NCBI GenBank assembly: GCA_902825945.1
Contig: CADECY010000002.1
Span: 1-64,000, forward strand
DNA: 64,000 nt
Direction: 5' to 3'
DNA from: an uncultured Acidobacteriota bacterium
Lineage (GTDB): Bacteria > Acidobacteriota > Terriglobia > Bryobacterales > Bryobacteraceae
In this document: positions 27,063-35,927 of the stretch, piece by piece
Layout: each line of letters starts with the position of its first letter
How positions within the stretch are numbered: the first letter of the stretch is position 1
Made by a program: the position numbers and the translations under genes
Notes under the pieces: model-generated
What the model saw: only the letters and a program-made list of their open reading frames with translations
Database searches by the model: none
Told to the model about the DNA's origin: nothing

Positions 27063-28895
27063 TCAGTTGACCTTGATCTTGAGAGAGTAAGCGCCGGCGA
27101 CCATCAGGTCGAACCCGATCGCCTGTTGCTCTTCGGCCGTTTCCGGAATCGTGAAGTAGGTCCGGCTGCCAGTGCGCCCGTTTTGCATCACGTTGGCGAC
27201 CGATGGCGGAAGCCCGGGCATCGTCTTGTCGTCGTAGTAAACCGTGGGGCGGGACTGCACTAGCGAAATATAGAGCTTGTTGTTGGTGCGCTCCTGATTG
27301 ATGAGCGACACCGTCTGCGGAAGGTCGATGAAGCGGTTCGACATTCCGCCTGCCACTTGCATCCGGTTGAGAGTGTCGGCGTCACTGAATAAGATCCGGT
27401 GCTCGCCTTTGGGCAAAGCCGCGGGAATCTTGACGCGCACCGTCCGTTCGATCCGGGAGCCGCGATAGGGACGCAAGTAGACTTTCACCGGTAGTTCGGT
27501 GCCCGCTTCCACCTCGCCGGTTTCGGCGAATGCGCTTTCCACCATCGCGATTCGCCGTTGCGGAATCAGGTCGAGAGTCGCGTTTACGGCGCGCAGCTTC
27601 GGCATCTGGATGCTGTTGGAGAACAGCCGGTTGAACTTGTCGCCCCACCAGAACGCCATCTGCATCGGAGCCGGAACCGGAGACTCGGCCGGCGCGAAGA
27701 TGTTGGCGAGCGATAGCTTGGTTTGTCCGTCGAGATCGATGTTGCCGCTGATGCGCAGGCTCACGTCGTCGGCGAAATCGTTCATGCCGTTGAGCCCGTT
27801 GAACAGCGTGGCCATCATCAGGAACGGTGTCCATTTCTGTTGAACGAAAATGTCGAACTGGAGATCCTTCTCCTTGAGCACCTTGTCGCCTTCACCGAGC
27901 GTTCGGAGCTTGATCCTCGTCGGAATCATCGCCGGTACTTCACCCAGGATGCCCATGATTCCCGAGTGTCGATCCTGATGGAGGTTTCCCACCACGCCTG
28001 TCGCGTTGCCCATCTTCACGGGCTGAAACGCCGAAGCAAGCGTCAGAATCACTTCGCCGCGCGCGAGCGGCATGTTCACCGGACCGAGGTTCAGGAATGG
28101 ATGGCCGAAGCCGAGAATCCGTTTGCCGTCGTTGTAGGTGACCGTGCCCATCGCGGTCATCGCCATGTCGCCCGACACGAGCACGCCGGAGACGGCCTCG
28201 CCGGGCAGCAACGAATTCCGCCAGTTTGGCGCCAGTTGCGTGCCGCGCAGCGCCGTCGATGCTCCGCCCTGCACGAGCTTCAGGCCGGCTTGCTGGAACA
28301 TCGGCCCGAACTCGCGGACCGACGTCTCGGTGAACCCCGAAAGCACGATCGGCGCCTCGATCGGCGTCAGCGACATTCCGCCACCCGCCGCGGCATAGCG
28401 GCCGAGCATCGAATCAGGAAGTTCGAGCGAAGCGCGTTTGGCCGGTGATCCGGGCGTGCGCGCGTCAGCGGGCCGCGCCTGATCGAAATCGTTGATCTCG
28501 AGCATCAGCTCGATCGGCGTGATTCCGCAGATCGCATCGGCGGTGAACTCGCCCATTCGCAGCGAGAGCGCGCCGATCAGCTTGCCGTCGATGTACACCG
28601 GACTCCCGCTCATTCCGTGCGCGGCGCGCGTCCGTTCGCCCTTGCCGCCCATCTTCCCGATAATGATGTCCTGCCGCGGACCCCAGGCGTTTTTCAACGT
28701 TCCGAGGATCTCGATTGGCATCGCCTCGGGTTCGGTTCCCTGGAACACGGTCCAGGCGATCGCCTTCATGCCTGGCCGGATCTCGGACACTTTCATCACC
28801 GGCGGAGCGCCAGCTTTCGGCCTGGTAAGAGGTACCGCTTCGGGAGCGGCGGCCAATACGGCGGGTAGGACGACGGAAACCCAGAGGCGGTTCAT
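27063..28895 (-). CDS. Secreted SpoIVB-type (S55) peptidase domain protein
   Basis: 610 residues with a signal peptide (MNRLWVSVVLPAVLAAAPEA). The N-terminal third (about 35-165) has the S55 fold signature: MKVSEIRPGMKAIAWTVFQG, IGKMGG and the serine motif HGMSGSPVYIDGKLIGAL. In Bacillus, SpoIVB cleaves a sporulation partner, but this organism shows no other sporulation gene here; the family is common in Acidobacteriota without sporulation. The remaining 400 residues are of unknown fold (VILTLASAFQPVKMG, RIKLRTLGEGDKVLKEKDLQFDIFVQ). Adjacent to the beta-propeller gene, possibly acting together in the periplasm. Confidence 0.85.
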   Translation of the reverse strand: MNRLWVSVVLPAVLAAAPEAVPLTRPKAGAPPVMKVSEIRPGMKAIAWTVFQGTEPEAMPIEILGTLKNAWGPRQDIIIGKMGGKGERTRAAHGMSGSPVYIDGKLIGALSLRMGEFTADAICGITPIELMLEINDFDQARPADARTPGSPAKRASLELPDSMLGRYAAAGGGMSLTPIEAPIVLSGFTETSVREFGPMFQQAGLKLVQGGASTALRGTQLAPNWRNSLLPGEAVSGVLVSGDMAMTAMGTVTYNDGKRILGFGHPFLNLGPVNMPLARGEVILTLASAFQPVKMGNATGVVGNLHQDRHSGIMGILGEVPAMIPTRIKLRTLGEGDKVLKEKDLQFDIFVQQKWTPFLMMATLFNGLNGMNDFADDVSLRISGNIDLDGQTKLSLANIFAPAESPVPAPMQMAFWWGDKFNRLFSNSIQMPKLRAVNATLDLIPQRRIAMVESAFAETGEVEAGTELPVKVYLRPYRGSRIERTVRVKIPAALPKGEHRILFSDADTLNRMQVAGGMSNRFIDLPQTVSLINQERTNNKLYISLVQSRPTVYYDDKTMPGLPPSVANVMQNGRTGSRTYFTIPETAEEQQAIGFDLMVAGAYSLKIKVN

Positions 28896-28950
28896 GACAA
28901 CTGCCTATATTATCGTCATTTTGCCGCACGCCCACCAGGAACCGTCGAAA

Positions 28951-31419
28951 CTAGTTCGGTTTGTGCATTTCCGTCCAATCGAACTCGAAGCCGCGCCGGT
29001 TGCTCCGCATCTTACGAACTTGCTTGATCGCATACATCCGCTGATCGGCCTCGTGCAGCAGAGCTTCGCCAGTCTTGCCGTCTTCAGGGAATCGCGCCTG
29101 ACCCACGCTAAGCCCGACACGAGATTCGGGAACCGCTTCTCGAGCCGCCGCCGCCACGGCTTCGGCCAGATGTTCGATCTTGGCTTTCACGTCTTCTGGA
29201 CCGAGGCCCGGCAGCAGGATCACGAACTCATCGCCGCCCATGCGTGCCACGAAGTCGTACTCCCGGCACGAGAGCCGCAATGACTTGCCCACCGCGCGCA
29301 GCACGGAGTCGCCTTCCTGGTGCCCGAACCGGTCGTTGACGTCCTTGAAACCGTCGAGGTCGCTGAGCAGCACGGTTAGCGGGCTCTTCAGCCGCTGGCA
29401 TCGCGCTATCTCCTGCTCGAGTTGAAGCTGCAAGCCGCGCGCGTTCGGCAGCCCGGTGAGGAAGTCAGTGGTGGCCGAGGCTGTCGCTTGTTCGTACTTG
29501 AGCGCGTTCTCGATCACCATGCCCACTTTGGAGCTCACCGCCATCAACAGCCTCTGCTGATCCTTGCTGAAGGCACTGCGCGAACGGCTGCACGCCATCA
29601 TCACGCCCCGAGTCTCCTTGACGCCCGCCAGCGGCACCGCGATGGCCGATTCCATGACGCGTGGCCGGTCTTGATGGACTCCGCCCACCTCGAGATCGGG
29701 TGGCAGGTTTACCGCGGGACTCCCGGTCTCGGCGACCGCACCCGCGACGCCCGCGCCAATCGGAATTCTGCCGGACAGGAACACCGAAGTCAGATCCCCG
29801 GAGGCGTAGCGCGGATGAAGATACCCGTCGCGCACCACGTAGATCACCAGCGTATCGAATGTCATGATGCGCCGAAGTCCATTGGCGAGCGATGCCAAAG
29901 TTTCGTCGAGATGCAGGGAACTCCCGAGTTCCTGCGTCAGGTCGAGCAACACCATCGCTTCCTGGCGCGCCGCGGCGATCGTGTCGAGAAACGCAGGCTT
30001 GTTGTCGTCGGAAAGGGGCGACACGCCGGAGTTCTGGCTCGATGCCTTGTGCAACTGCAGCACGTCGCGCACGAACTCGCTCGGGCGTTGTGCCCGCTCG
30101 GCTTCGTCTTCGGCGCGAATCCGCGTTTCGAGTTCCTCATACTTGCTTTCGATGATCTTGACGATCTTCGGATCGAAACTCAGCCCCGCCTCGGCGGTCA
30201 CGCGTGTGATCGCCTCGTCGATCGGCACCGCGCCGCGATACGGCCGGTCGGAGATCAGCGCGTCGAGCGTGTCAGCCACGGCCAGAATCCGCGCGCCCAC
30301 CGGGATGTCTTCGCCCTTCAGCCCCAGTGGATATCCCTGCCCGTTCCACTTCTCGTGATGACAACGCACGATCGGCGCGACCGGATAGGGAAAATTCACC
30401 CTCTCGAGAATCTCGGCACCCACCACGGGATGGATCTTGACCTTCTCGAACTCTTCCTTGGTCAGCCGCCCAGGCTTGCTCAGAATATGCTCGGGCACCG
30501 CCAGCTTGCCGATGTCGTGCAGCACGGCCGCCGCGCGCAACGCTTCCATTTCCGTCGCGCTCAGCCCGAGCTCGCGCCCCACTTCGACACAGTAGGTTTG
30601 GACGCGCCGCAAATGCGTGTGCGATGTCTGGTCTTTTGCCTCGATCGCCATGGCCAGCGCCTCGATGGTGCGCAAGTGTAGGGACGCCATGTCTTCGACA
30701 TGCGTCCGCTGCGCCGTCATCTTGCCGATGTAGGAGTGATAGGACCAATAGACCAGGAACGCGACCGGAACCAGCAACAGCGGTGACTGCCCGCCGAGCA
30801 GTCCATTCGCATAGTGGAACAACGCGGCCAGCACCGCCCCCGCTATGTAGTAGGGAAACGCCCGGAAGTTGCACTCACGCCACACCCAACCGAGTTGCCG
30901 TCCTTCGGCGAGTGCCACCGCGACCGCGAGCGGGAACGTGTTCATCGCATAAAGTACCGTTGCGACAAACGCCAGGGTGGCGAGAGAGGCTTGCGCGTTG
31001 GCCGAAGCCCAGGGCAGGTGGTAGATCAGGTATCCGATCGCCGAAGCCACCGCCGTGTTGGCAATGTGGAAAAGCGGTGCCACGGGAAGCCGCGAGGTCT
31101 GCCGGTGAACGAACACCTGGACGGCCGTCCCGACACATCCGACCAGCAGAGTTTCGCTCAGGCTCAGTTCGAGGATGGAGAGCAGGACGAATACGAAATT
31201 GAGGGACATCGTGCCCACCAGTTGGGGCACATTGAGCCGCAGCCCGGAGGCGATCAGCGACAGCAGGACGAAAGCCGCGCACTTCAGCGGCTCACGCGAC
31301 TCCCAGGATGCAAGCCCCGAAATGAGCATCGCCGCCCCGAGAACGATGACCGTGCCCGAGAAAAGGCGATACGAGAGTGTAGGAGGACTTCGGCGCTCCG
31401 CTGGCATTATTCGATCCAA
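28951..31419 (-). CDS. Membrane HD-GYP/GAF/GGDEF cyclic-di-GMP protein
   Basis: 822 residues. About seven membrane helices fill residues 18-230. An HD-GYP phosphodiesterase domain follows (HD at 301-302, HHEKWNGQGYP at 354-364), then a GAF sensor domain (about 480-630) and a GGDEF diguanylate cyclase domain with the intact catalytic motif GGDEF at 728-732 and an inhibitory I-site RxxD at 719-722. The HD-GYP and GGDEF motifs are both complete, so it may both make and degrade cyclic di-GMP, with the net output controlled by the GAF ligand. It is divergent from the adaptor gene at 31569. The start at 31419 or at 31407 is ambiguous. Confidence 0.92.
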   Translation of the reverse strand: MDRIMPAERRSPPTLSYRLFSGTVIVLGAAMLISGLASWESREPLKCAAFVLLSLIASGLRLNVPQLVGTMSLNFVFVLLSILELSLSETLLVGCVGTAVQVFVHRQTSRLPVAPLFHIANTAVASAIGYLIYHLPWASANAQASLATLAFVATVLYAMNTFPLAVAVALAEGRQLGWVWRECNFRAFPYYIAGAVLAALFHYANGLLGGQSPLLLVPVAFLVYWSYHSYIGKMTAQRTHVEDMASLHLRTIEALAMAIEAKDQTSHTHLRRVQTYCVEVGRELGLSATEMEALRAAAVLHDIGKLAVPEHILSKPGRLTKEEFEKVKIHPVVGAEILERVNFPYPVAPIVRCHHEKWNGQGYPLGLKGEDIPVGARILAVADTLDALISDRPYRGAVPIDEAITRVTAEAGLSFDPKIVKIIESKYEELETRIRAEDEAERAQRPSEFVRDVLQLHKASSQNSGVSPLSDDNKPAFLDTIAAARQEAMVLLDLTQELGSSLHLDETLASLANGLRRIMTFDTLVIYVVRDGYLHPRYASGDLTSVFLSGRIPIGAGVAGAVAETGSPAVNLPPDLEVGGVHQDRPRVMESAIAVPLAGVKETRGVMMACSRSRSAFSKDQQRLLMAVSSKVGMVIENALKYEQATASATTDFLTGLPNARGLQLQLEQEIARCQRLKSPLTVLLSDLDGFKDVNDRFGHQEGDSVLRAVGKSLRLSCREYDFVARMGGDEFVILLPGLGPEDVKAKIEHLAEAVAAAAREAVPESRVGLSVGQARFPEDGKTGEALLHEADQRMYAIKQVRKMRSNRRGFEFDWTEMHKPN

Positions 31420-31568
31420 TTGAGAGATCGGTACATATGCGGGCAGGGTCCATAAGGTGAATCCCTGACCTCATTCCCTCTCTAACGGGTAACGTCCCCC
31501 ACCAGCGGTGCGCCTTCCTTTATCACCCCCGGCCGAGCCGGCCCGCCTGCAACGCCAACCCGTTCTGG

Positions 31569-32807
31569 ATGACAATAGTGACACCAATGCCCGTTGCCCT
31601 ACCCGTACTGCTTGCAGTCGCAGTGACCCTGGCTGGTTGTCACAAGCAGACCACCGAAAAGAAGGCCAAACAGGACTCCGGACCGGTATCCGTCCAGACG
31701 GTAGCCGTGACGACTCGCCAAGTCCAGAGGATCGTCGATTCGGTGGGAACTCTTTTCCCCCACGATGAGGTGATCGTCAGTGCCGAGATCGAGGGAAAAG
31801 TCGACAAGGTGAGCTTCGACCTGGGGGACACGGTCAAGCAGGGCGACGTGCTCGTCAACATCTCCGACGAGGAGCAGCGCTATATCGTCATGCAAAACGA
31901 GGCCCAGTTGCGCCAGTCGCTCGAGCGCCTCGGGCTCAAAAGCGAGAACGACCGGGTCACCGATATTCAGCAGACGCCCGAAGTCCGGCGCGCCCGGGCC
32001 GACCTGACCGAGGCACAAAAGCGCTTCGAGCGGACCCGCTCCCTCGTCGACCAGAAGATCGGCGCCCAGGTCGACCTCGATGCCGCGGGTACGCGGCTGC
32101 AAGCCATGCAGGCTGGCTATGACGCGACGCTGAATCAGACCCGTAACCTCACACAAGAAGTGGAACGCTTCAAGGCGATCCTCGAACTGCAGCGGAAGAA
32201 GCTGCGCGACACCCGCGTGCTCGCACCCTTCGGAGCCATGGTCAAGGAGCGTCAGGTCACCATGGGGCAGTACGTGCGCCCGAACACGCCTCTTTTTACA
32301 CTTGTGAAGATCAATCCCGTTCGGCTTCGGCTGGAAGTGCCCGAGCGCCTCGCCCCCTGGACCAAGGTCGGGCAGGTCGCAGAAGTCTCGGTCGAAGCGT
32401 TCGAGAATCGCAAGTTCGTGGGCCGGGTCTCGAGAATCTCACCCACGGTCGATCAGACCAAACGAACCTTCGTAGTCGAGGCTTTGATCGACAATCCCGA
32501 TGGAGCCCTGAAGCCGGGCTCGTATGCGCGGGCGAAGCTTCCGACGCAAAAGATCGACAGCGTCAAACTGGTACCCTCCCGCGCTGTGAACTACGTGCTC
32601 GGCACCAACAAGGCCTACGTCGTCAAGGATCCGGGAACCATCGAGGCGCGCGACGTAAAGGTCGGAGAGCGGTATGACCAGCAGATCGAGATTCTCGAGG
32701 GACTCGAGGAAGGCGAACGTATCGCCACCTCGCAACTGAACCGCCTCGATACCGGCGTCAAGGTCGCGATCGCTCCGGCTGAGGCGGCCAAGGCGAAGGC
32801 CGAGTGA
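31569..32807 (+). CDS. HlyD/MFP-type periplasmic adaptor lipoprotein
   Basis: 412 residues. A lipoprotein signal ends at LAGC (C24). The rest has the membrane-fusion-protein layout: barrel-lipoyl strands (IEGKVDKVSFDLGDTVKQGDVLVNI), a long coiled-coil hairpin (about 105-220), a second lipoyl half (DTRVLAPFGAMVKERQVTMGQYV) and a membrane-proximal domain with VPSRAV. Adaptors of this kind connect an RND or ABC inner-membrane pump to an outer-membrane channel, but neither gene is next to it. The next gene starts one base after its stop, so it is coupled to a VWA protein instead. Confidence 0.9.
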   Translation: MTIVTPMPVALPVLLAVAVTLAGCHKQTTEKKAKQDSGPVSVQTVAVTTRQVQRIVDSVGTLFPHDEVIVSAEIEGKVDKVSFDLGDTVKQGDVLVNISDEEQRYIVMQNEAQLRQSLERLGLKSENDRVTDIQQTPEVRRARADLTEAQKRFERTRSLVDQKIGAQVDLDAAGTRLQAMQAGYDATLNQTRNLTQEVERFKAILELQRKKLRDTRVLAPFGAMVKERQVTMGQYVRPNTPLFTLVKINPVRLRLEVPERLAPWTKVGQVAEVSVEAFENRKFVGRVSRISPTVDQTKRTFVVEALIDNPDGALKPGSYARAKLPTQKIDSVKLVPSRAVNYVLGTNKAYVVKDPGTIEARDVKVGERYDQQIEILEGLEEGERIATSQLNRLDTGVKVAIAPAEAAKAKAE

Positions 32808-32808
32808 G

Positions 32809-33600
32809 ATGGCGCGCGCCGCGCTCCTCCTGCTGCTGAGCGGACTGGCCGCGCTCGCCGAGACCCGCCTGCTTGTCAGCGTGGCCGAGCCCAAGACCGC
32901 CACGATCGTCACCGGACTCCAGGCATCGGACTTCACCATTACCGACGGGGGCTCCCAGCGTCAAGCCCTCTCCGCCAAGTTCCAAACCACGCCGGTCGAT
33001 TGCATGCTCCTCGTCGATTCGAGCGCCTCAGGGCAGCAGGTCCAGAAGATGGCGGCCGACATGATCGGGCAGATGCGTGACAAGGAGCAGATGGCGCTGG
33101 CCAGCTACGACTCCTCAGCCGAACTCGCGCAGGATTTCACGTCTCTGCAACCGTCGCTGCTCCGCGCTCTCGGCTCGATCCGCTACGGCAACTCGCCGCA
33201 CGTGCTCGACGGGCTGTTCGCGGCGATCGACGGAGGCTTCGATCACGCGGTTCTGCGCAAGGTGATTCTGCTCGTGACAACGGGGGTCGAGGGCCGCAGC
33301 CGGGTGTCCGAACGCGAGGTGATCCGCGTGGCGTCGAAAAGCGGCGTTTCGATCTATCCTTTGTATCTAGCCCGGTACGAACGCAGCATGTTCGAAATGC
33401 TCGCGCGCAACACGGGCGGCGTTCCGATGAACATCGGCGAACTCGGCAAGGCATCGAAGAACCCGGCGCTGAAGGTCTTCGACACCATCCGTTCGAACTA
33501 CCTGCTCACGATCTCGGGCAATCTCGCGCCCACCGAAAAGATGAAGATCGAGCTGAAACGGCCCGACAAGGTCTTTGTCTCCTGGCTGGTCTTGGATTGA
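32809..33600 (+). CDS. VWA-domain protein, secreted
   Basis: 263 residues with a short signal peptide (MARAALLLLLSGLAALA). The N-terminal strand-rich 'FTITDGGSQRQALSAKF' part is followed by a VWA domain with an intact metal site DSSAS (within MLLVDSSASGQQVQKM), threonine contact (LVTTGVEGRS) and the RxVxLL pattern. It belongs to the same acidobacterial family as the protein at 14045, but keeps the DxSxS motif that the other lacks. It follows the adaptor lipoprotein by one base and is 17 bases before the peroxidase start, so it is probably in the same operon. Function unknown. Confidence 0.85.
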   Translation: MARAALLLLLSGLAALAETRLLVSVAEPKTATIVTGLQASDFTITDGGSQRQALSAKFQTTPVDCMLLVDSSASGQQVQKMAADMIGQMRDKEQMALASYDSSAELAQDFTSLQPSLLRALGSIRYGNSPHVLDGLFAAIDGGFDHAVLRKVILLVTTGVEGRSRVSEREVIRVASKSGVSIYPLYLARYERSMFEMLARNTGGVPMNIGELGKASKNPALKVFDTIRSNYLLTISGNLAPTEKMKIELKRPDKVFVSWLVLD

Positions 33601-33617
33601 TCGGCTACAGTAGAGTC

Positions 33618-34745
33618 ATGCGAGCCGGAAAGTGGCAATGGATCCTCGCCGCCGCGGCGGCGTTGACCGCGGCGGAAACCGCGCCCGGCATCTTCCGCTC
33701 GCGCGCCCGGGTTGCCTCCAAGCCCCCGGTCCGCACGGCCTTCCCGATCGGGAAACCCGTCAAGATCCCGGCGCCGCTCGGGCTTCCGCCGGTCCCGATT
33801 CCCAAAGACAATCCGCCCACCGCCGAGACCATCGCGCTCGGCCGCAAGCTCTTCTTCGAAAAGATGCTATCGCGCGACCATACTCTGTCTTGCGCATCCT
33901 GCCACGATCCGAAGGCCGGAATGGCGGACCCGAACCCTGTTTCCGCCGGTTTTCTCAAACTCAAGGGAAATCGCAACGCTCCCACTGTCCTCAACGCGGC
34001 CTACAATCCGACGCAGTTCTGGGACGGCCGGGCACTGAGCCTCGAACAACAGACCGAAGGCGTGGTGAACAATCCGATCGAGTTCGCCCATTCGCTGATC
34101 GGGGTGGAACGGCGGCTGGCGGCGAGTCCCGCCTATGTCAAGCTGTTCGAGAAGGCCTGGGGGCCGGGCCCGATCACCTACGAAATGACCGCGAAGTCGA
34201 TCGCTTCCTACGAGCGGACTCTCGTCAGCGGCAACTCGAAGTTCGACCGCTACTACTATGGCGGTGACAAGAGCGCGATGCCGGAATCGGCGATCCGCGG
34301 GCTGAAGTTCTACCTCAACCCCTCGCTCAAAGCCGCCAATTGCGTCAGTTGCCACCGCATCGACGAAGAGCATTCGACCTTCGGCGAGGAACGCTTCCAC
34401 AACACCGGGGTCGCGTTCGACCCCAAGAGCCTGAAGATCCTCGATATGGGCCGCTGGGCGGTTACCAAAGATCCCACGCTCGTCGGAGCATTCCGAACCA
34501 TGACGCTCCGCAACATCGCGCTGACCGCGCCCTACATGCACGATGGCAGTATGAAGACGCTCGAAGAGGTGATCGACTTCTACTTCGACGGCGGACGCCC
34601 GAATCAGTACATCTCGCACGACATGCCCGCCGCCGGCCTGCCCGAGATCCCGAAGGCGGAACAGGCGCAGGCCAAGAAGGATCTGGTCGAGTTCTTGAAA
34701 TGCCTCACGGGCGACATGCCGCCGGGGATGTCGCCGCCGGAGTAG
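33618..34745 (+). CDS. Di-haem cytochrome c peroxidase (MauG/CcpA family)
   Basis: 375 residues from the ATG at 33618; a TTG at 33597 overlaps the preceding gene and is less likely. A signal peptide (MRAGKWQWILAAAAALTAAE) leads to two haem c sites: CASCH at 92-96 and CVSCH near 240. The peroxidase-family segments LGRKLFFEKMLSRD, NRNAPTVLNAAYNPTQFWDGRALSLE and FRTMTLRNIALTAPYMHDGSM are present, and the tail GEIPKAEQ-DLVEFLKCLTGD is typical. Periplasmic enzyme reducing H2O2 with electrons from a c-type cytochrome; MauG-like oxidation of a protein partner is possible. Confidence 0.92.
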   Translation: MRAGKWQWILAAAAALTAAETAPGIFRSRARVASKPPVRTAFPIGKPVKIPAPLGLPPVPIPKDNPPTAETIALGRKLFFEKMLSRDHTLSCASCHDPKAGMADPNPVSAGFLKLKGNRNAPTVLNAAYNPTQFWDGRALSLEQQTEGVVNNPIEFAHSLIGVERRLAASPAYVKLFEKAWGPGPITYEMTAKSIASYERTLVSGNSKFDRYYYGGDKSAMPESAIRGLKFYLNPSLKAANCVSCHRIDEEHSTFGEERFHNTGVAFDPKSLKILDMGRWAVTKDPTLVGAFRTMTLRNIALTAPYMHDGSMKTLEEVIDFYFDGGRPNQYISHDMPAAGLPEIPKAEQAQAKKDLVEFLKCLTGDMPPGMSPPE

Positions 34746-34815
34746 AAACCGCATCGCCGTGTATCAGCCCGGCGATCCGCGTGGTGGGATACAATGAATC
34801 CGGACTTTTCGGGGA

Positions 34816-35448
34816 ATGGAAGAATCCAGTCAGCGTCATGACCACGTAGAAGAGAATGTGGTCTCCTCGCCGCCCTCCACCGCGCTCGCGCACCGGGATG
34901 CGGCTTGGGTGGGTTTGGTCGAGCGGATGGCCACCGGCGACCAGGAAGCGCTCGCCCGCCTGTACGACGAGACCAGTGGCATCATCCACGCCCTCGCGCT
35001 GCGCATCTTGCGAGCGAAGGAGGACGCCGAGGAGGCGGTTCTCGACGCTTACAGCAAAGCTTGGAGGCTCTCCGGAAGTTTCGATTCTTCACGGGGGTCC
35101 GTGATGACATGGCTCATCATGATGACCCGCACCATCGCCATCGACCGGATCCGGGCGGGCGCCACACGGGCCGACCGTACCGAATCGCTCGATGAACCGA
35201 TTCATCAGGCTCCTTCCGGCGATCTCGATCCCGAGCTGCAGGCATTGTTCGAGCAGCAGCGCGTCCGTGTGCGAGCGGCACTGGGCAAGCTGCCCGAGGA
35301 GCAGCGGACCGCGATCGAGCTCGCCTTCTTCGGCGGATTCAGCCATTCCGAACTGGCGGAGAAGCTCGGCGTTCCCTTGGGAACGGTGAAAACCCGTGTG
35401 CGCCTGGGCTTGGCGCGCCTGCGGGGCTACCTGGAGGACTTGGCGTGA
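34816..35448 (+). CDS. ECF RNA polymerase sigma factor
   Basis: 210 residues. Region 2 is visible as ALARLYDETSGIIHALALRILRAKEDAEEAVLDAYSKAWRL and region 4 as LPEEQRTAIELAFFGGFSHSELAEKLGVPLGTVKTRVRLGLARLR. The N-terminal 25 residues are extra and of unknown role. The next gene overlaps its stop (GTGA) and encodes a cupin anti-sigma-like protein, so this is most likely the sigK/rpoE-like ECF type controlled by a ChrR-type partner, sensing oxidative or singlet-oxygen stress by analogy. Its targets may include the neighbouring di-haem peroxidase, but no promoter motif supports this. Confidence 0.92.
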   Translation: MEESSQRHDHVEENVVSSPPSTALAHRDAAWVGLVERMATGDQEALARLYDETSGIIHALALRILRAKEDAEEAVLDAYSKAWRLSGSFDSSRGSVMTWLIMMTRTIAIDRIRAGATRADRTESLDEPIHQAPSGDLDPELQALFEQQRVRVRAALGKLPEEQRTAIELAFFGGFSHSELAEKLGVPLGTVKTRVRLGLARLRGYLEDLA

Positions 35449-35924
35449 GCGTTCACGACAACGACAAGTTCACCGACGCCGTCGCGCTCGCCCAGTCCGC
35501 GGACTTGGCACTGGCGTTCGCCGCCGTCTCGCCTCCGCCTTCCCTCAAGGACCGGCTCATGGCCCGCATCGCAGCCGAGCCCGCCCCAAACGCCGGTTTG
35601 GGAGTGCTGCGCCGCGACGAAACCGGGTGGAAGCGCACCGGCGTCGAGGGCGTGACGTATCGCAAGCTCTACTTGGACAAGTCCACCGGATTGATGACGA
35701 CGTTGCTCAAGCTCGAGCCGGGGTCGAAGTGGCCCGGCCATCATCACCGGAAGGCCGAACAGTGCCTGATTCTGGAGGGCGAGATCCGGCATCCGGACGG
35801 CAGTTATCGCGCGGGCGACTTCATCTGGGCAGAGACAGGAAGTACCGATCCTTTGACGACCACCACGACCGGAGCCTTGTTGCTGATCATCTCCGACCCG
35901 GCCGACGAGTTCATCGAGGCCTGA
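35445..35924 (+). CDS. ChrR-like cupin anti-sigma factor
   Basis: 159 residues, starting at a GTG that overlaps the sigma-factor stop. The N-terminal helix region (DAVALAQSADLALAFAAVSPPPSLKDRLMARI) resembles the sigma-binding part of ChrR. The cupin domain has metal ligands in HHHRKAEQCLILEGEIRHPDGSYRAGDFIW. The zinc-binding HxxxCxxC (ZAS) motif found in classical ChrR is absent, so sigma binding or signal sensing may differ. It probably holds the ECF sigma factor inactive until a signal, for example oxidative damage, is sensed by the cupin. Confidence 0.85.
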   Translation: MSVHDNDKFTDAVALAQSADLALAFAAVSPPPSLKDRLMARIAAEPAPNAGLGVLRRDETGWKRTGVEGVTYRKLYLDKSTGLMTTLLKLEPGSKWPGHHHRKAEQCLILEGEIRHPDGSYRAGDFIWAETGSTDPLTTTTTGALLLIISDPADEFIEA

Positions 35925-35927
35925 AGA

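Noticed and set aside
34751..34776. Hairpin ATCGCCG/CGGCGAT after the cytochrome c peroxidase gene
   Set aside because: Seven-base stem with a large loop and no T-tract; too weak to call a terminator.
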